A program made the translations under genes and the position numbers. A stretch of DNA of 64,000 nt from Allolobophora icterica (taxonomy: Eukaryota; Annelida; Clitellata; Crassiclitellata; Lumbricidae), in NCBI GenBank assembly GCA_963556255.1, contig OY744611.1:8977376-9041375 (forward strand). The letters run 5' to 3'. Shown piece after piece: positions 47,754 through 58,230 of the stretch. The notes under the pieces were generated by a model that was not told the origin of the DNA, searched no databases, and worked only from the letters and a program-made list of their open reading frames with translations. Position 1 is the first letter of the stretch. Each line of letters opens with the position of its first letter.

Positions 47754-48322
47754 GCAAGCAAGCGATCGACTTTAGCTTTTCCGGTTATGTGTGAGAGAAG
47801 TTTACTGTCCCAATGGACTTTTAAAGGAACATCACCAACTTTTGTTGCAAACTCTTCTTTGAGCTTCTATTGCTAAGCACAATCATGTTTAGGCACCCCT
47901 AAATATATTCAGAAACACCTGAAACTTTGCCATAATTTTTTTATATTATTTGGAACATAAGGCGGGGGTGAGAGCTGCAACATTTAAGAATTTGTTTTTT
48001 CACCATTGCAGATGAACCACCCTAATAAACATGGCATCGTACGGTCGTACCGGCAATTTTTATTTCAATTTATTTTTTTCTTCAATTTTCTCATAAAGCC
48101 TAAAGATAGCTTAGGGGCCCGTGACTGCTTGCCTATGGGCCCGGAATTTCTGTCGTCAGCCCTGTGCCTTCTAGCGAATAAAAAATAACGCCGTCAAAAA
48201 TACCATGAAAATTATTATAAATAACATAACCGATTTTTAGACATTGTGTCCAAGAACTCAGAAGCGGCCCAAATATCACCGACCCTGGCGGCCCACCGGG
48301 ATTTTCCCCGGTGTCCCCTCTG

Positions 48323-48600
<278 letters not shown>

Positions 48601-49022
48601 ATTTGTATTATAAATATTATTAATCGAACACCGTCCCGAGTTTAGCAGAATCCGACATCGACGAGGCTTTCAAACGGAACGTGCGAATTCAACTTAGCAC
48701 CGACGTTTTAATCTTTCGAATCGATCGAACTGCGAATCCTAGACTCGCTAACCTTTTATTTAGCGCACAATATTTTAATTTTCTTTCAGAATATTATTTT
48801 TATCTGAATCACCAGTTCACACACGACTATACTTTGGTCGCCGGCATTAATATTCTATCTGTAAGAATCTACAAATTGCAAATGTCAGCAATAATCTAAT
48901 CAAGTGTTGGTGTCTGGCAAGTTAATCCCATATTATTCGTTCATTTTAATTCATTGAATATAATGAACTTCATTTGTATGAATAATCAGCTGAAAAATTA
49001 TTCCTTCGTAGCTACTCCATTA
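48601..49022. other. No recognised gene
   Basis: A plus-strand ORF at 48681-48899 has no visible domain. Confidence 0.35.
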
Positions 49023-49034
49023 TCGTGCTCAATT

Positions 49035-50195
49035 CTTCTTCGGTTCTCTGCCTTCAGGCAGGTTCATATGTCCAACGGCGCCATTCCTCTTGATGTTGAG
49101 CTTCCGCTTTCATCTGTCTGTAGCCGTCCCTCTTCATTATCCAGTCTAGGAATATCGTTCTAGGCCTTATCCTTGTCTTTTGCCCTTCCATTCTACCCCC
49201 GATGATATTTCTCAGCAACGAGCCCTACCTCATTATATGGCCAATCCATCTTCTGTAGCGCTCTCTGATTGTCCTCATCGTGGATCTTTCCTCTCCCACC
49301 ATTTGCAGTACTTCTTCTTTTGTCTTGTGCTCTGTCCAGCTGATTCTCTCAATTCTACGCCATATCCACATTTCGAAACCTTCTATCCTTCTGATGTCCT
49401 CTCCCATTATAGTTCACGTTTCAGATCCGTATATGACCATACTCCATACCAGCGCCTTAACCATTCGCTTCTTCAGAGTTTATTTAATTTTCCTCTCAAA
49501 AGTTCCTTTCTTTTATAGAATGAGTCTTTTACCATGGCTTTCTTCTTTTTATCTCCTCATGGCACTTCGCATCCCGCGTGACCATACTTCCTAGGTAGCA
49601 GAATCTCTCAACTTGTTCAATGTCCACTTCATTTACGGCTATGCTAACTTATGTTTCTTCTCCTTTGCATATCCTCATGACCTTTGTCTTCTTAGTATCT
49701 ATTTTCATTTCGTAGTCTTTTCAGATCATATTCAGGCGATCCACCACTCTCTGCAGTCCTTCTTGGCTGCTTGCTAACATTGCCTGATCATCTTCAAATC
49801 TTAGTGCTTTTATCAACCTTCCTCCCACCTTTATTCCCTCTTTCGCGTCTTCCATCACCTCCCGTACAAGCTCTTCGATGTAGAGGATAAAAAGTATTGG
49901 AGGGAGCGGGCATCCTTGCCTCACTCCTCTGCCTATTCTTCCCGGCTCTGAGTATTCACCATCTATTCTTATTCTTACTTTCTGTCCCATACACAGATTT
50001 CCAATATGTCTCCGTTCCTTCTAGTCCACTCCGTTCCTTCTAGTCCACCCTTATTCGTCGCAACGCATGCATTAATCTCCTCCAATACACCCTTTCGGAA
50101 ACTTTCTCATAGTCGACAAAACACACATAAACGTCCTGGCCATACTGTAGATTTCTAACCGCCGGTATTCTCACCGCTGCAATTGTATCTCTTGT
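49035..50195 (-). mobile_element. 5'-truncated LINE with perfect 12-bp target duplication
   Basis: TCGTGCTCAATT flanks both sides (49023-49034; 50196-50207). Minus-strand coding: 49721-49990 RT with 'GRGVRQGCPLPPILFILYIE' and 'ALRFEDDQAMLASS' (the YADD-loop position reads FEDD); 49225-49407 post-RT 'ERISWTEHKTKEEVLQMVG'; and the C-terminal 'RWIGHIMR' continuing to the ending also found at 466-687. RQGCPL-type RT distinguishes it from the CR1-like LINEs here; clade unresolved. Confidence 0.9.
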
Positions 50196-50529
50196 TCGTG
50201 CTCAATTAGCTTCTGTAAATGAGGCGGGAGTTTGACGTTTGTAATGGCTGTTTTCATCCAGCAAACCGAATGGGCAGAAATTAAGTGGGTATAACAAGTG
50301 GAGTATTTAAGTGCTCCTTCAAATCATGAACACATCAACGGCTGTGCATGCTATAAAGTGAGTGCTAGCACATGCATTTACTCGGTGAATAAAATTTGCT
50401 TTATATAATACTTGAAAGGCATAGAGCTTCTTTATATCATCTGCTGTAGGATTGTTTAACTTTTATTTACAATTCTGCCTAATATTCAGCATCTAACAGA
50501 GGTTTATATTAAAAAACTTTAATACGTAC
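50196..50529. other. Probable intron of the CUB-domain gene
   Basis: Follows the CUB exon splice donor on the minus strand. No other feature seen apart from the LINE beyond. Confidence 0.4.
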
Positions 50530-50702
50530 CTTTACCCAATCGTTGTTCGCCTCTGTATTGAATGCCGAAAAAGTAAGGGTGATTTTATGGCCGAACGCTG
50601 GAAAGATGAAACTGTAACAATCTAGGTTATTTGAGTATTTTTCCGGATAATTCGGTGATGTAATATTACTATTACGTCCGTAGAAATATCTCCAGTCACA
50701 CA
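50530..50702 (-). CDS. Exon of a CUB-domain protein (partial CUB domain)
   Basis: The only convincing host-gene exon. Minus-strand translation contains 'NSNITSPNYPEKYSNNLDCY' and 'GHKITLTFSAFNTEANNDWV': the N-terminal half of a CUB domain (G/N-x-I-x-SPNYP-x-x-Y-x-x-N-x-x-C ... G-x-x-I-x-L-x-F). It is bounded by an acceptor TTTTGTACAG before 50702 and a donor AAAG|GTACGT after 50530; 173 bp, entering in phase with two leading bases. CUB domains occur in secreted and membrane proteins and proteases, so extracellular location is likely. The rest of the CUB domain must lie in another exon, which I did not find. Could also be a lone pseudo-exon. Confidence 0.8.
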
Positions 50703-51040
50703 CTGTACAAAACACAAGAAGAAACGTTATATAATTACAGAGTGATGTCCAAATTTGTAATTGTAAATGTAACTTCTATCACGCCGGTGTCTTATGCTCA
50801 AAGAATAAACCGATGAAACAGAAACAGCCAAGCCGTTATCAGATCAGGCAAGATAGACTGAAGCAGGTAAAAGCCTCTCAGTTTCGCAAAACAGAGCTAA
50901 CGTAATACGATGGTCATCTTAAAGTTAATGCTCCGGTTAGTTTAACTCGTACAGTCCGGATAGTAAAACTTTGGATATCTTCTAGGATGATACATTGGCT
51001 CACTTTAAGGGGTGGCTTGATACCATAGGCTGCATCAAGG
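50703..51040. other. Probable intronic sequence, no feature
   Basis: Lies upstream of the CUB exon on the minus strand. Nothing recognised. Confidence 0.35.
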
Positions 51041-51228
51041 ACAAAATGGTAGCGGACAAAATGGCACGGACAAAATGGTATGGACAAAATGGTATAAGGC
51101 CAAAATGGTATTGGACGAAATGGTACGGACAAAATGGTACGGATAAAATGGTACGGACAAAATGGTACGGATAAAATGGTACGGATAAAATGGTATGGAC
51201 AAAATGGTACGGATAAAATGGTATAGAT
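51041..51228. repeat. 14-bp minisatellite
   Basis: About 13 copies of ATGGTACGGACAAA with A/G and C/T variants (GGATAAA). Explains the repetitive Pro/Phe-rich minus-strand ORFs here. Confidence 0.95.
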
Positions 51229-51452
51229 GTTTAAAAGCATTAACATTCAAATGTCGCATACTAAGTTATAAAGTCGCTGCTAGATAACATTTATATTGAG
51301 CACTCAGGTACGGATAAAATGAGTAGGCCTAAACACAGTAACTTCCTCTTTAAAAGCATTAATGAGCGATCGCTATACAAAGCGCTATTCAAAAGTCGCA
51401 TACTAAGTTATAAAGTCTCTGTCAGATAATATTTATATTGAGCACTCGCGCG
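51229..51452. repeat. Direct repeat of about 85-100 bp, two copies
   Basis: Copies at about 51229-51308 and 51350-51452 share TTTAAAAGCATTAA, GTCGCATACTAAGTTATAAA and ATTTATATTGAGCACTC. The second includes the end of the minus-strand relic at 51423-51768. Confidence 0.8.
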
Positions 51453-51768
51453 ATATCCCCCAAATATGTAACCGGATCTCGGTTGTTGTTGGTATGAATG
51501 GTATGAAGTGCTTCGTTGATGCGAGCGTATGCTTTCTTCCTCTTTCCGGTGGTTTTTCCCAACGCCAGTTGACGACGATGAATAAGAGTGCTATGCTGCT
51601 TCTGTTGTAGTTTTCGTCCTAATTTTTTGATGGACGCGAATTTTCAATAGCTTGGTATAGCGCTTGGTATATTGCACGTAATAGTGATTCTTGCATCGTC
51701 AAAGACTTACTTTCAATAACTTGTGCTAGCCAGTCTAAGCACGATATGCATGTGTTGACAATACATTC
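51423..51768 (-). pseudogene. Unassigned coding relic (minus strand)
   Basis: Protein-like reading on the minus strand: 'NTCISCLDWLAQVIESKSL', 'MQESLLRAIYQALYQAIE', one frame change near 51645, then 'LIHRRQLALGKTTGKRKKAY', 'RINEALHTIHTNNNRDPVTY', 'LGDIARVLNIN' and a stop. The basic, helical character and conserved-looking tail suggest real coding. It begins exactly where the hAT element (51769) inserted; across the hAT the minus frame stays open ('NNNAKFTVAHE'). No family recognised. Confidence 0.45.
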
Positions 51769-52119
51769 TAGGGTGACCACACGTCCCGGATTGTCCGGGA
51801 CAGTCCCGGAAATTGAAAAAATGTCCCGCGTCCCGGACATGTCCTTTCCGGGACAATGAAATGTCCCGGAATGAACTTTTCTATAATTAAATATGTAAAA
51901 TTTGCTATTTTAATATTCCAGTAATTATAGAAAGTAAACAGAAATAAAAACATCAACAAATATGCAGCATCGCTCAAAATTTACAAATCCGCGTCACAAT
52001 GTAATTTTAGGAGTAGCCTATATATGGCTAACTAGGCTATAGCCTATATATGCCAGTGTACATTCTGCAATAGAGGCTGATATTTCTATGAGATCTAATC
52101 GTAATCGCACTCGTAATCT

Positions 52120-52880
52120 CCTAAGTTCTAAAGCGTCACTCAAAGGCCAAGCGAAGTGATCCAGCCTGTTAACAAGCGCTACGTCAAATCAGCGGGGTTT
52201 CTAGAGAGTAGTCCACAGGAGGTTCGAGCCCGGTTTTCAGTGGGCCAGATCAAGAGAGGAGGCAAAGCAGCTGTTAAGGCGGATGACAAGAGTTGGAAGG
52301 CGGGGGATCAGATGAGTCAGGGTAGGCCTACTTGAAAAGGTGAGACTTCAGTTTTGAGTAGAAAGCCCGGGAGCAGTCTTGTTGTCCTCGAGACCAAGGT
52401 CTGGGTCTCGAGTGCACTCGAGTTCGTTTTTAAAAGTCTTGGTCTTGGTCTTGAGATCAAAAGTCTTGGTCTTGGTCTTGAGGTTTAAGGTCTTGATAAC
52501 AAGACTGCCCGGGGATGATAGCTAGAGGAACCTGAGGAGGAGGAGGAGGAGGAGGACGGGTTGGAATGATGATGGAGGAACCGAGAATCTGCAGAATTCA
52601 GAGGGGATATCGTTCCAGAGGCGTGGTGCTGTGTTGAATATGTCTCGTTTGGAGAACTTGAGATGAGTAGTGACTGGGGGTCGAGAAAGACTGAGATCGG
52701 AGGAGGATCGGGTGGCCTGGATGGTGAAGGAATCACGGAGGTGCATGGGCTGGGCATATTGTAGGCAGTTGTAGGTTAGTGATAGAACTTTGAAGTGGAT
52801 TCGCTCTGGGATTTTTAGTCAATGGAGTGATTTGAGGATTGGAGCGAAATGATGATTTTTGCACAATGTTGTAGCCTACA
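52120..52880 (-). mobile_element. LINE 3' fragment, minus strand
   Basis: 52522-52746 reads 'SRPPVTTHLKFSKRDIFNTA', 'PRLWNDIPSEFCRFSVPPSS'; the ending 'FYSKLKSHLFK' lies at about 52335-52365 beyond the MITE at 52373-52507. Similar minus-strand sequence occurs at 54370-54930. Edges approximate. Confidence 0.6.
52373..52507. mobile_element. 135-bp MITE inside a LINE coding end
   Basis: Ends GCAGTCTTGTT and AACAAGACTG are inverted; flanks CCCGGGA (52366) and CCCGGGGA (52508). The interior is repeats of TCTTGGTCTTGG and CTCGAG words. Confidence 0.75.
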
Positions 52881-52932
52881 TCATAGCCTAAAACATGGCT
52901 CCGTGTAGTCACTTTATCGAGTCCATACTATC

Positions 52933-53456
52933 TAATGATGGGCATTAAACTATTTTTTTTAGTTAGACTAAAACTATTTTCCAACTAAAAAAATAGTTTA
53001 ACTAAAGTTGGCAACTAATTTTGGAAATTAGTTAACTAAACTAAAAAAAGTAGTTAAACTTTTTCCAACTTTTTACGACAAACATTTTCACAATAAAAGA
53101 CGTTAAGTGAACTGTAATAATGCAAAGCGTCAATGACAATTTCACCTTCAATCTATGCAATGTGTTCTACTCTGGCATACAGTTACATGTGTACTGTAAG
53201 TAGTGTATGAATTTGAAAAACCATGCTAAAACCATGCAGTGTTAAAAAAAATTTTGCTGACAGTGTTCAATGTTCACTGTGGAAAAATAGTTCCATATTG
53301 CTGATTTTTTTTTAAACTTTTTAATTAGCAACTACAAATTTATAGTTAAACTATGGTTTTAACTAAACTATTTTTTTAGTTAAACTTGTTGCTTAACTAA
53401 AAAAGTTTAGCTAACTAAAATTTTGCAACTTTTTAGTTAACTATTGCCCATTACTG
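52933..53456. mobile_element. 524-bp hAT-type MITE with perfect 8-bp duplication
   Basis: ATACTATC at 52925-52932 and 53457-53464. Ends TAATGATGGGCATTAAACTA and (inverted) CAGTAATGGGCAATAGTTAA. Both flanks of the interior are full of AACTAAA/TTTAGTT words, giving strong self-complementarity. Confidence 0.88.
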
Positions 53457-53639
53457 ATACTATCTAGGCTTGAATCTTGATTAATTTTAAGCAATTTTGA
53501 TTTTGAGTTTGAGCAATAAATTTACCAATTTGTCATGTTTTGGCTCGTTTTCTTTCTAATTAAAACAACTACAAATAAAATGTTTAATTTTGGTCTAAAA
53601 TCTTACAAATATATACGCATAGCGCTCGTCCCAATGAGC

Positions 53640-53879
53640 ACTGGCGGCGATCTTGTTTGACAGGTGGGGGGCAGTTAGAACTGATCTGGTCAAAAAAGAG
53701 TTTTGAACTGATCTGCTCAAAATAAGGTCAAATTTCTTCGCGTGAAAAAACCTGTTGACCTTTTTGGGTGTTTCTTCAAAATGTGGGTGGGTACTGGGGG
53801 GGAACAAATGTAGGGTGGTCCCCACTCTGAAAGGTGGGGTCTTGTCCCCCTCGACCCCCTGGGATCGCCGCCCATGTAA
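53640..53879. mobile_element. MITE copy 2 (GGCGGCGAT ends)
   Basis: AATGAGC at 53633-53639 and 53880-53886. Left ACTGGCGGCGATCTTGTTTG; right GATCGCCGCCCATGTAA. Same family as 44449-44659, opposite orientation. Confidence 0.85.
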
Positions 53880-54369
53880 AATGAGCCCAGCTCCTCACTG
53901 AATTTGAATTAGATTGGAAACACTGTGGTGTCCCGGAATGGCAGAAAAGAAATGTGGGCACCCTAATACATTCGTGTGCCACGGTGAACTTGGCATTATT
54001 ATTATCAATTAATAAAATTTGTAACGTGCGCATGGTCACACCGAAATGTGAATCTGAGACGCAGATAGTCAGCCGCCAGGAGCAGAACCACTTAGATATC
54101 CGTGTGCTTGAAAGCCAAGAAGAAATAGTAAGCTTTGAGCCGCTTTTTGAAAATGGAAGTGAATTTGAGCTCCGAAAAGACAGTGGCGTCGATTCCATTC
54201 CTTGGGAGTAGACTGCAGTGCTTCCCAAACTTTTTAGTACCGCGACCCACTGTTTAAAAAGACAATCTGTCGCGACCCACCTAGCTTTACGGGACAAAAA
54301 AGAAGTCATAGAAAGAAGAAATCCTAATCGATAGGTGGGGGTGGGTGAAATCGGTTCCCAGTCAAGATC

Positions 54370-54930
54370 CAACGGATCGGGAAGGGAGACAATGAGACGG
54401 CTAAAGTGGATGGTGTTTAGAGTGGAGGCAGTAAGGAGAAGAGGAGGAATCGGGATAGGATTTGTGAAAGAGCAGTGTTTTCAGTTTTGAGTGAAAGACC
54501 TGTGAAGAGATAGCAAGAGATGAGGTTTTGGTGCGTTCGTAGAATAGACTTGTCGTAGTAGGCCTAATGGTGGGAGTTTTTTCCAGAGAGGTGGAACAGC
54601 TTTGGCTATGGAGCGAATCGGAACTTTTAGTGATGAGGTGACGGAAGGGCGGAGAAGTGTTAGGGCAGAAGAGGAGCGTGTTGAACGGTGTTTTGGACCG
54701 TGAACAGCTGACGGAGATAGGAGGGCTTGAAGTACATTGTAGGTGAGCAGTGCGACTGTATTCTATTCGTTCGGGTATTTTGTAGCCAGTGGCATGATTT
54801 GAGGACAGGAGTGATGTGATGATGGTTGGGGTTTAGTCACAGCACGGGCGACGGCATTCGGAATAGCTTGGAGGCGATTTATTTGGGTGATGTCTATGTT
54901 GAGAAAGAACAAGTTGAAGTAGTCTAATTT
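54370..54930 (-). mobile_element. LINE 3' fragment, minus strand
   Basis: Minus-strand reading includes 'VFHSKLKTLLFHKSYPDSSS', the same kind of post-RT ending as at 52120-52880. Decayed; edges approximate. Confidence 0.5.
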
Positions 54931-54989
54931 TTAATTTATCTGAATCCTGTCGCCCGATTTAAGGCTTAGTCTCCCGCCTATTCTGGCCC

Positions 54990-55245
54990 TTTTCGACTAA
55001 TTTAGAAGCTTCTGGTCTTTCTCAGCGGCCCTCTCAGCGGTCAGACAGCGTCGAGCTTTCTCTATTGTTGGCCCATCTAGCTGGAAATGGCTCCCGCTCG
55101 GCCTATGCTCATCCCCCACCCCTGAAACAATTCATTTGCTTTCTACCACCTGCTTAAATCTTCTTTCTTTAGCCATGGCTGGGATGGGAGTGCCTCTGAA
55201 TAGCTCTCTTGAAAAGGCGCTATATAAATGTTTAGAATGAATGAA
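54990..55245 (+). mobile_element. LINE A-family 3' fragment
   Basis: Plus-strand 'RRAFSIVGPSSWKWLPLGL' and 'SHGWDGSASE' in different frames, then the family tail CTTGAAAAGGCGCTATATAAA. Confidence 0.65.
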
Positions 55246-56229
55246 AAATCTCGTAGTGGGGCGTGTGTGAAGGGTGGACTTGTTTCCGGTTACTGTTGAT
55301 GATGCCATTGACGTCCTCATCAATGTAAGTTATTTTCAGGCGCAAGGAGTTCGACAATTGCAGCTTGTTTCGAAATTTAGCAATTGGTTTTAATTCCCAC
55401 CATTGCCGAAAATTCAACTTCACAGATGTACGAAGATGAGAAAATGCCTTCAAAGCTTCAGTGGAAAGAGTTGGGCACGTTTTTTAACGGACAGCCAGAA
55501 CTGCATCAATTTTCTGCGGTTAAAATACTCAGAGTCCCGTATATATAATGTGCCTGATTTTTGCCATTTAAAGTTTTTCGTTTTCAACTTCCCATTTTTT
55601 ATGATGTTTATTTTTTATATAATTAAATAAAATTCACATTTCAAAACCTGTTCGCGGCCCACCAAAAATCGGCTCGCGACCCTCCAGTGGGTCGCGACCC
55701 ACAGTTTGGGAAACGCTGGAGTAGAGGCATGGAATGCACGCCAGCCCAATACTGTTCTGCATCGTGGCTCAGCTAAAAACCTGTACTTGATGATCGCAGG
55801 CACAGAGGAGGGATTAAGGTGTTAGTAATGATTGAAGCTAAGGAAGTGTGCTGTGCTGAGGCTTTGAAGGTAAAACAGGCCAATTTAAATTTCAGTTTAA
55901 TTGTAGGCCTAGATGCTCAATATGGTGTTTACATTTTTTGGAGAAAGTTAATGTGCATAGTTGTTTATTTTGTTCCTTTTGTGTTCAGATTGAATTCTGT
56001 ATACAAAAATTCAGAATCAAATACATTTTAGAGGTTGCTCAGTGAGTACAAAATTTCCCATTCTATCGTATTTTCAAGTTACAAATTAAGACGATGGCTA
56101 TGTCAAACACAGAATAACATGAGTAGTAGTAGATTAATTAGTAACTCAAAGCATCCATTAGAAAATAGATATTCTCAGCATCTGTTTACTAAAAAATCTA
56201 CAATCCACTAGGAAGTGTTCATTAGTCAA

Positions 56230-57480
56230 TCGTAAATCAGTGTTCTAGTTATTGCCGCGCACTGCAGCCCTTCCGAGTAGATTTGCGAGAATCTGGCACA
56301 CGGCGTCGGTGATCTTCAACCACCTGCATCAGTTTTTGCGTCTCATTTTCATTCTTGATTGTTGATTCATTCAAGGGTGATATCAGAACAATGGAGCACC
56401 CAGCAGCATCATTTACCACACACAACCATGGCAGATTTGACTTGTTGAAATCTCAAATTTGAGCTCCAAGTTTCTGGATCATTAGACATTAAGTCTGTAT
56501 CAATGCCAAGAGAGCGCATGGTGCAGGCTGAAGACGATTGAAGATGGATTAACAATCTCATCCAGCTCTTCATTGCGGAGATCCATATAGTTATCTATTT
56601 CAGTGCATGTGACAAGTTGATGCATGCCAGCAATAATGTTGCGTTTCAAAGTCTATCGATGCTTTGCCAGAGAGAGGGCCAGAGGAACCCGTTCAGGTCC
56701 CATATACCACAGATGATTGTAATTTTTTTCTTTTCAACCTCAGAAACAACTTTGTTAATTGATGCATAGGACTACTGCCTGATCTGCCTGTGCAATTGCA
56801 AGTCGTCCATCGGTGCATCAGATGCCACCGAACAAGCTATCCATGTTCTCACGTATATATGACTTGCGATAACAGAATTCAGTGACATTTCTTTTCTTAA
56901 CGGTTGTCAACTGAAATTGATCTCTGAAAAGATCATTCTTGAAGCAGCAAATAACCTTAGCCATCCATCTGGCCACATGACATGCATCTGGCTGTCTGAA
57001 ATATTGCATCCCAGGATTGTACCCCAATTTAATTAGAACGTTGCATTCCAGTGTCTCATCAATGGGAGAAACGTTGCTTTCCACTTGGGGACTGTATGTA
57101 GAATTTCAGTGCGTTGAGCAACCAGTAAGCATTCATAGGTTAGAGTAAAAGTTTGCTGTATTGTTCAGCACAACCTAAGGAACAAAATAATCTACTATGC
57201 CAGCCAATCAGCAAAAAACTTTTCCCATTGACACATTAATCACCCTAATACTCAAATTACCATGACAAAGGGGCTTGTTTTTATTCAAACAATCGTATTG
57301 CTTTAAAACATATCTTATCTGAGTTTCAATTCTGAAAAAGAGAAGCTTAGAGGTCGCTGACGCTGAGGTCCTTGACTCACTGAATGCGCTCGGGTGTCCT
57401 TCAGTATCGTTTTCCTTACAACATGTTGATGCAGTCCGGGCTAGGTATATTTCGAAGTCTGTCATCCGTTTACCTCTGAG
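56230..57480 (-). pseudogene. Unassigned transposon-linked protein relic, copy 2
   Basis: 56818-57084: 'LIKLGYNPGMQYFRQPDACH', 'VARWMAKVICCFKNDLFRDQ', 'FQLTTVKKRNVTEFC'. Further on: 'NHLWYMGPERVPLALSLAKH', 'LRNEELDEIVNP', and near 56260-56340 'NENETQKLMQVVEDHRRR'. Same family as 46186-47160, here covering more of the C-terminus. Broken by several indels; no TIRs located around it. Confidence 0.6.
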
Positions 57481-57639
57481 AAATGTTTGAACTATTCAAT
57501 TAGCGGTGTTGTACTGCAAACATTTTTTATTGTGCCTGGCTGCCCCGGATGTATCGCATCACATCTGCCAGCTGGAAATTCTCAGTTTCTAAAGACGTTA
57601 CAAGTCATCGACGGCTGACTTGGGTGTCGATGGGAGTAG

Positions 57640-58230
57640 ATGTTATATAGCGCTTTAGGCGCAACCAGCTTTTAAAAATAAGGGGACACCACTTTTAAGG
57701 CGCCTCAGAAGCCGTGATGGCTTATAATGACATAATTCATATTATGGCGCAAAATCTAGACATATCTACGAGACGCTTTTCGATTCAATAGAGCGCATTT
57801 TCTGCGGTTTTGACGCAGCAATCAATTAGCCAATCAATTAGTCAATCAATCATCAATCAACCGAAATAGTCATTCAATCAGTCAATGAGTCAAATGAAAA
57901 TCTACACATCTCTTTAAGATTATCTACTCAGAAACTCTGTATTTCCTCTGGTCCTATGCAGCGGTTTAAACGCATTTTCAATCAATTTATCAATCAATTA
58001 GTCAATCAATCGTCAATCGACCAAAATAGTCACACATTCAATCAATCGGCCAATCGAATTCTACACACCAATATACTCAGAAGCTCCGCGTATTTCCTCT
58101 GGCACCATGTCAGGTTTTTAAAAAACAGTCAATCAATTAGTCACTCAATCAACCAATCGACCGATTGAAATCTATACGACATCCCTTCAAGATTATCTAT
58201 TCAGAAGCTCTATATATAATTTCCCCTGGT
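57640..58230. repeat. Irregular tandem repeat of about 130 bp with TCAATCAATC blocks
   Basis: A block TCTACTCAGAA.CTC.GTATTTCCTCTGG(T/C).C.ATG.CAG recurs at about 57923, 58072 and 58195, separated by (AATC)-rich runs. The start (TATATAGCGCTTTAGGCGC at 57640) resembles the LINE A 3' word. Confidence 0.7.

Larger units (their letters stand above)
45560..48164 (-). mobile_element. TIR transposon with perfect 8-bp duplication TGCCTTCT
   Basis: TGCCTTCT at 45552-45559 and 48165-48172. Left end CAGGCCCGCCGAGAGGAGG; right end inverted CAGGGCTGACGACAGAAAT; both sides then carry GGGGCCCG-rich words (45592-45616, 48113-48152). Ends and TSD fit the hAT superfamily. Coding relics on the minus strand (46186-47160) belong to an unassigned protein family. 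A 273-bp element is nested at 47481-47753. Confidence 0.88.
41761..48323 (-). mobile_element. hAT element region flanked by TAG microsatellites, with nested insertions
   Basis: Left end CAGTGGTGGACTGGAGTG with GCGGCCCGGGAAAAA just inside. Right side has the matching inner part (GGCGGCCCACCGGGATTTTC, CCCGGTGTCCC) but lacks the last bases before the TAG array. A hAT C-terminal dimerisation region (42056-42208) is on the minus strand near the left end, as expected for a minus-oriented transposase. Inside lie a MITE holding a LINE (42211-43798), a hAT holding a MITE (44014-45295) and another 8-bp-TSD element (45560-48164). The single-element reading is inference. Confidence 0.6.
51769..53965. mobile_element. 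hAT element with perfect 8-bp duplication ATACATTC
   Basis: ATACATTC at 51761-51768 and 53966-53973. Ends TAGGGTGACCACACGTCC and (inverted) TAGGGTGCCCACATTTC, followed inward by CCCGG-rich words (TGTCCGGGACAGTCCCGG; TGTCCCGGAATG). No hAT transposase was recognised. Contains a LINE fragment, a MITE inside that fragment, a 524-bp element and a 240-bp MITE. Confidence 0.92.
54214..55718. mobile_element. hAT element (CGCGACCCAC-type ends)
   Basis: Ends CAGTGCTTCCCAAACTTTTT (from 54216) and, inverted, CAGCGTTTCCCAAACTGTGG, then GCGACCCAC words on both sides. GAGTAGAC (54206-54213) and GAGTAGAG (55719-55726) flank it, with TG extra on the left, a slightly irregular 8-bp duplication. Holds two LINE fragments. 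Confidence 0.8.
53974..55960 (+). pseudogene. Unassigned coding relic (plus strand) interrupted by a hAT element
   Basis: 53974-54213 is open: 'TPKCESETQIVSRQEQNHLD', 'LESQEEIVSFEPLFENGSEF', 'RKDSGVDSIPWE'. After the hAT insertion the reading resumes one base out of frame at 55721: 'VEAWNARQPNTVLHRGSAKN', 'LYLMIAGTEEG', then, shifted again near 55818, 'VLVMIEAKEVCCAEALK', ending at a possible splice donor AAG|GTAAAA (about 55869). Strongly protein-like but not assigned. May be connected with the 'HVARWMAK' family next door, though that copy is on the other strand. Confidence 0.45.

Noticed and set aside
48781..48876. Possible small exon (TTTCAG acceptor, TCT|GTAAGA donor)
   Set aside because: No domain, and opposite strand to the CUB exon; splice words alone are too common.
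50914..51259. Pro/Phe/His-rich ORFs (YHFIRTILSVPF repeats)
   Set aside because: Produced by the 14-bp minisatellite.
53776..54372. 198-codon minus-strand ORF
   Set aside because: It crosses hAT and MITE boundaries, so it cannot be one ancestral gene; only its middle might matter.
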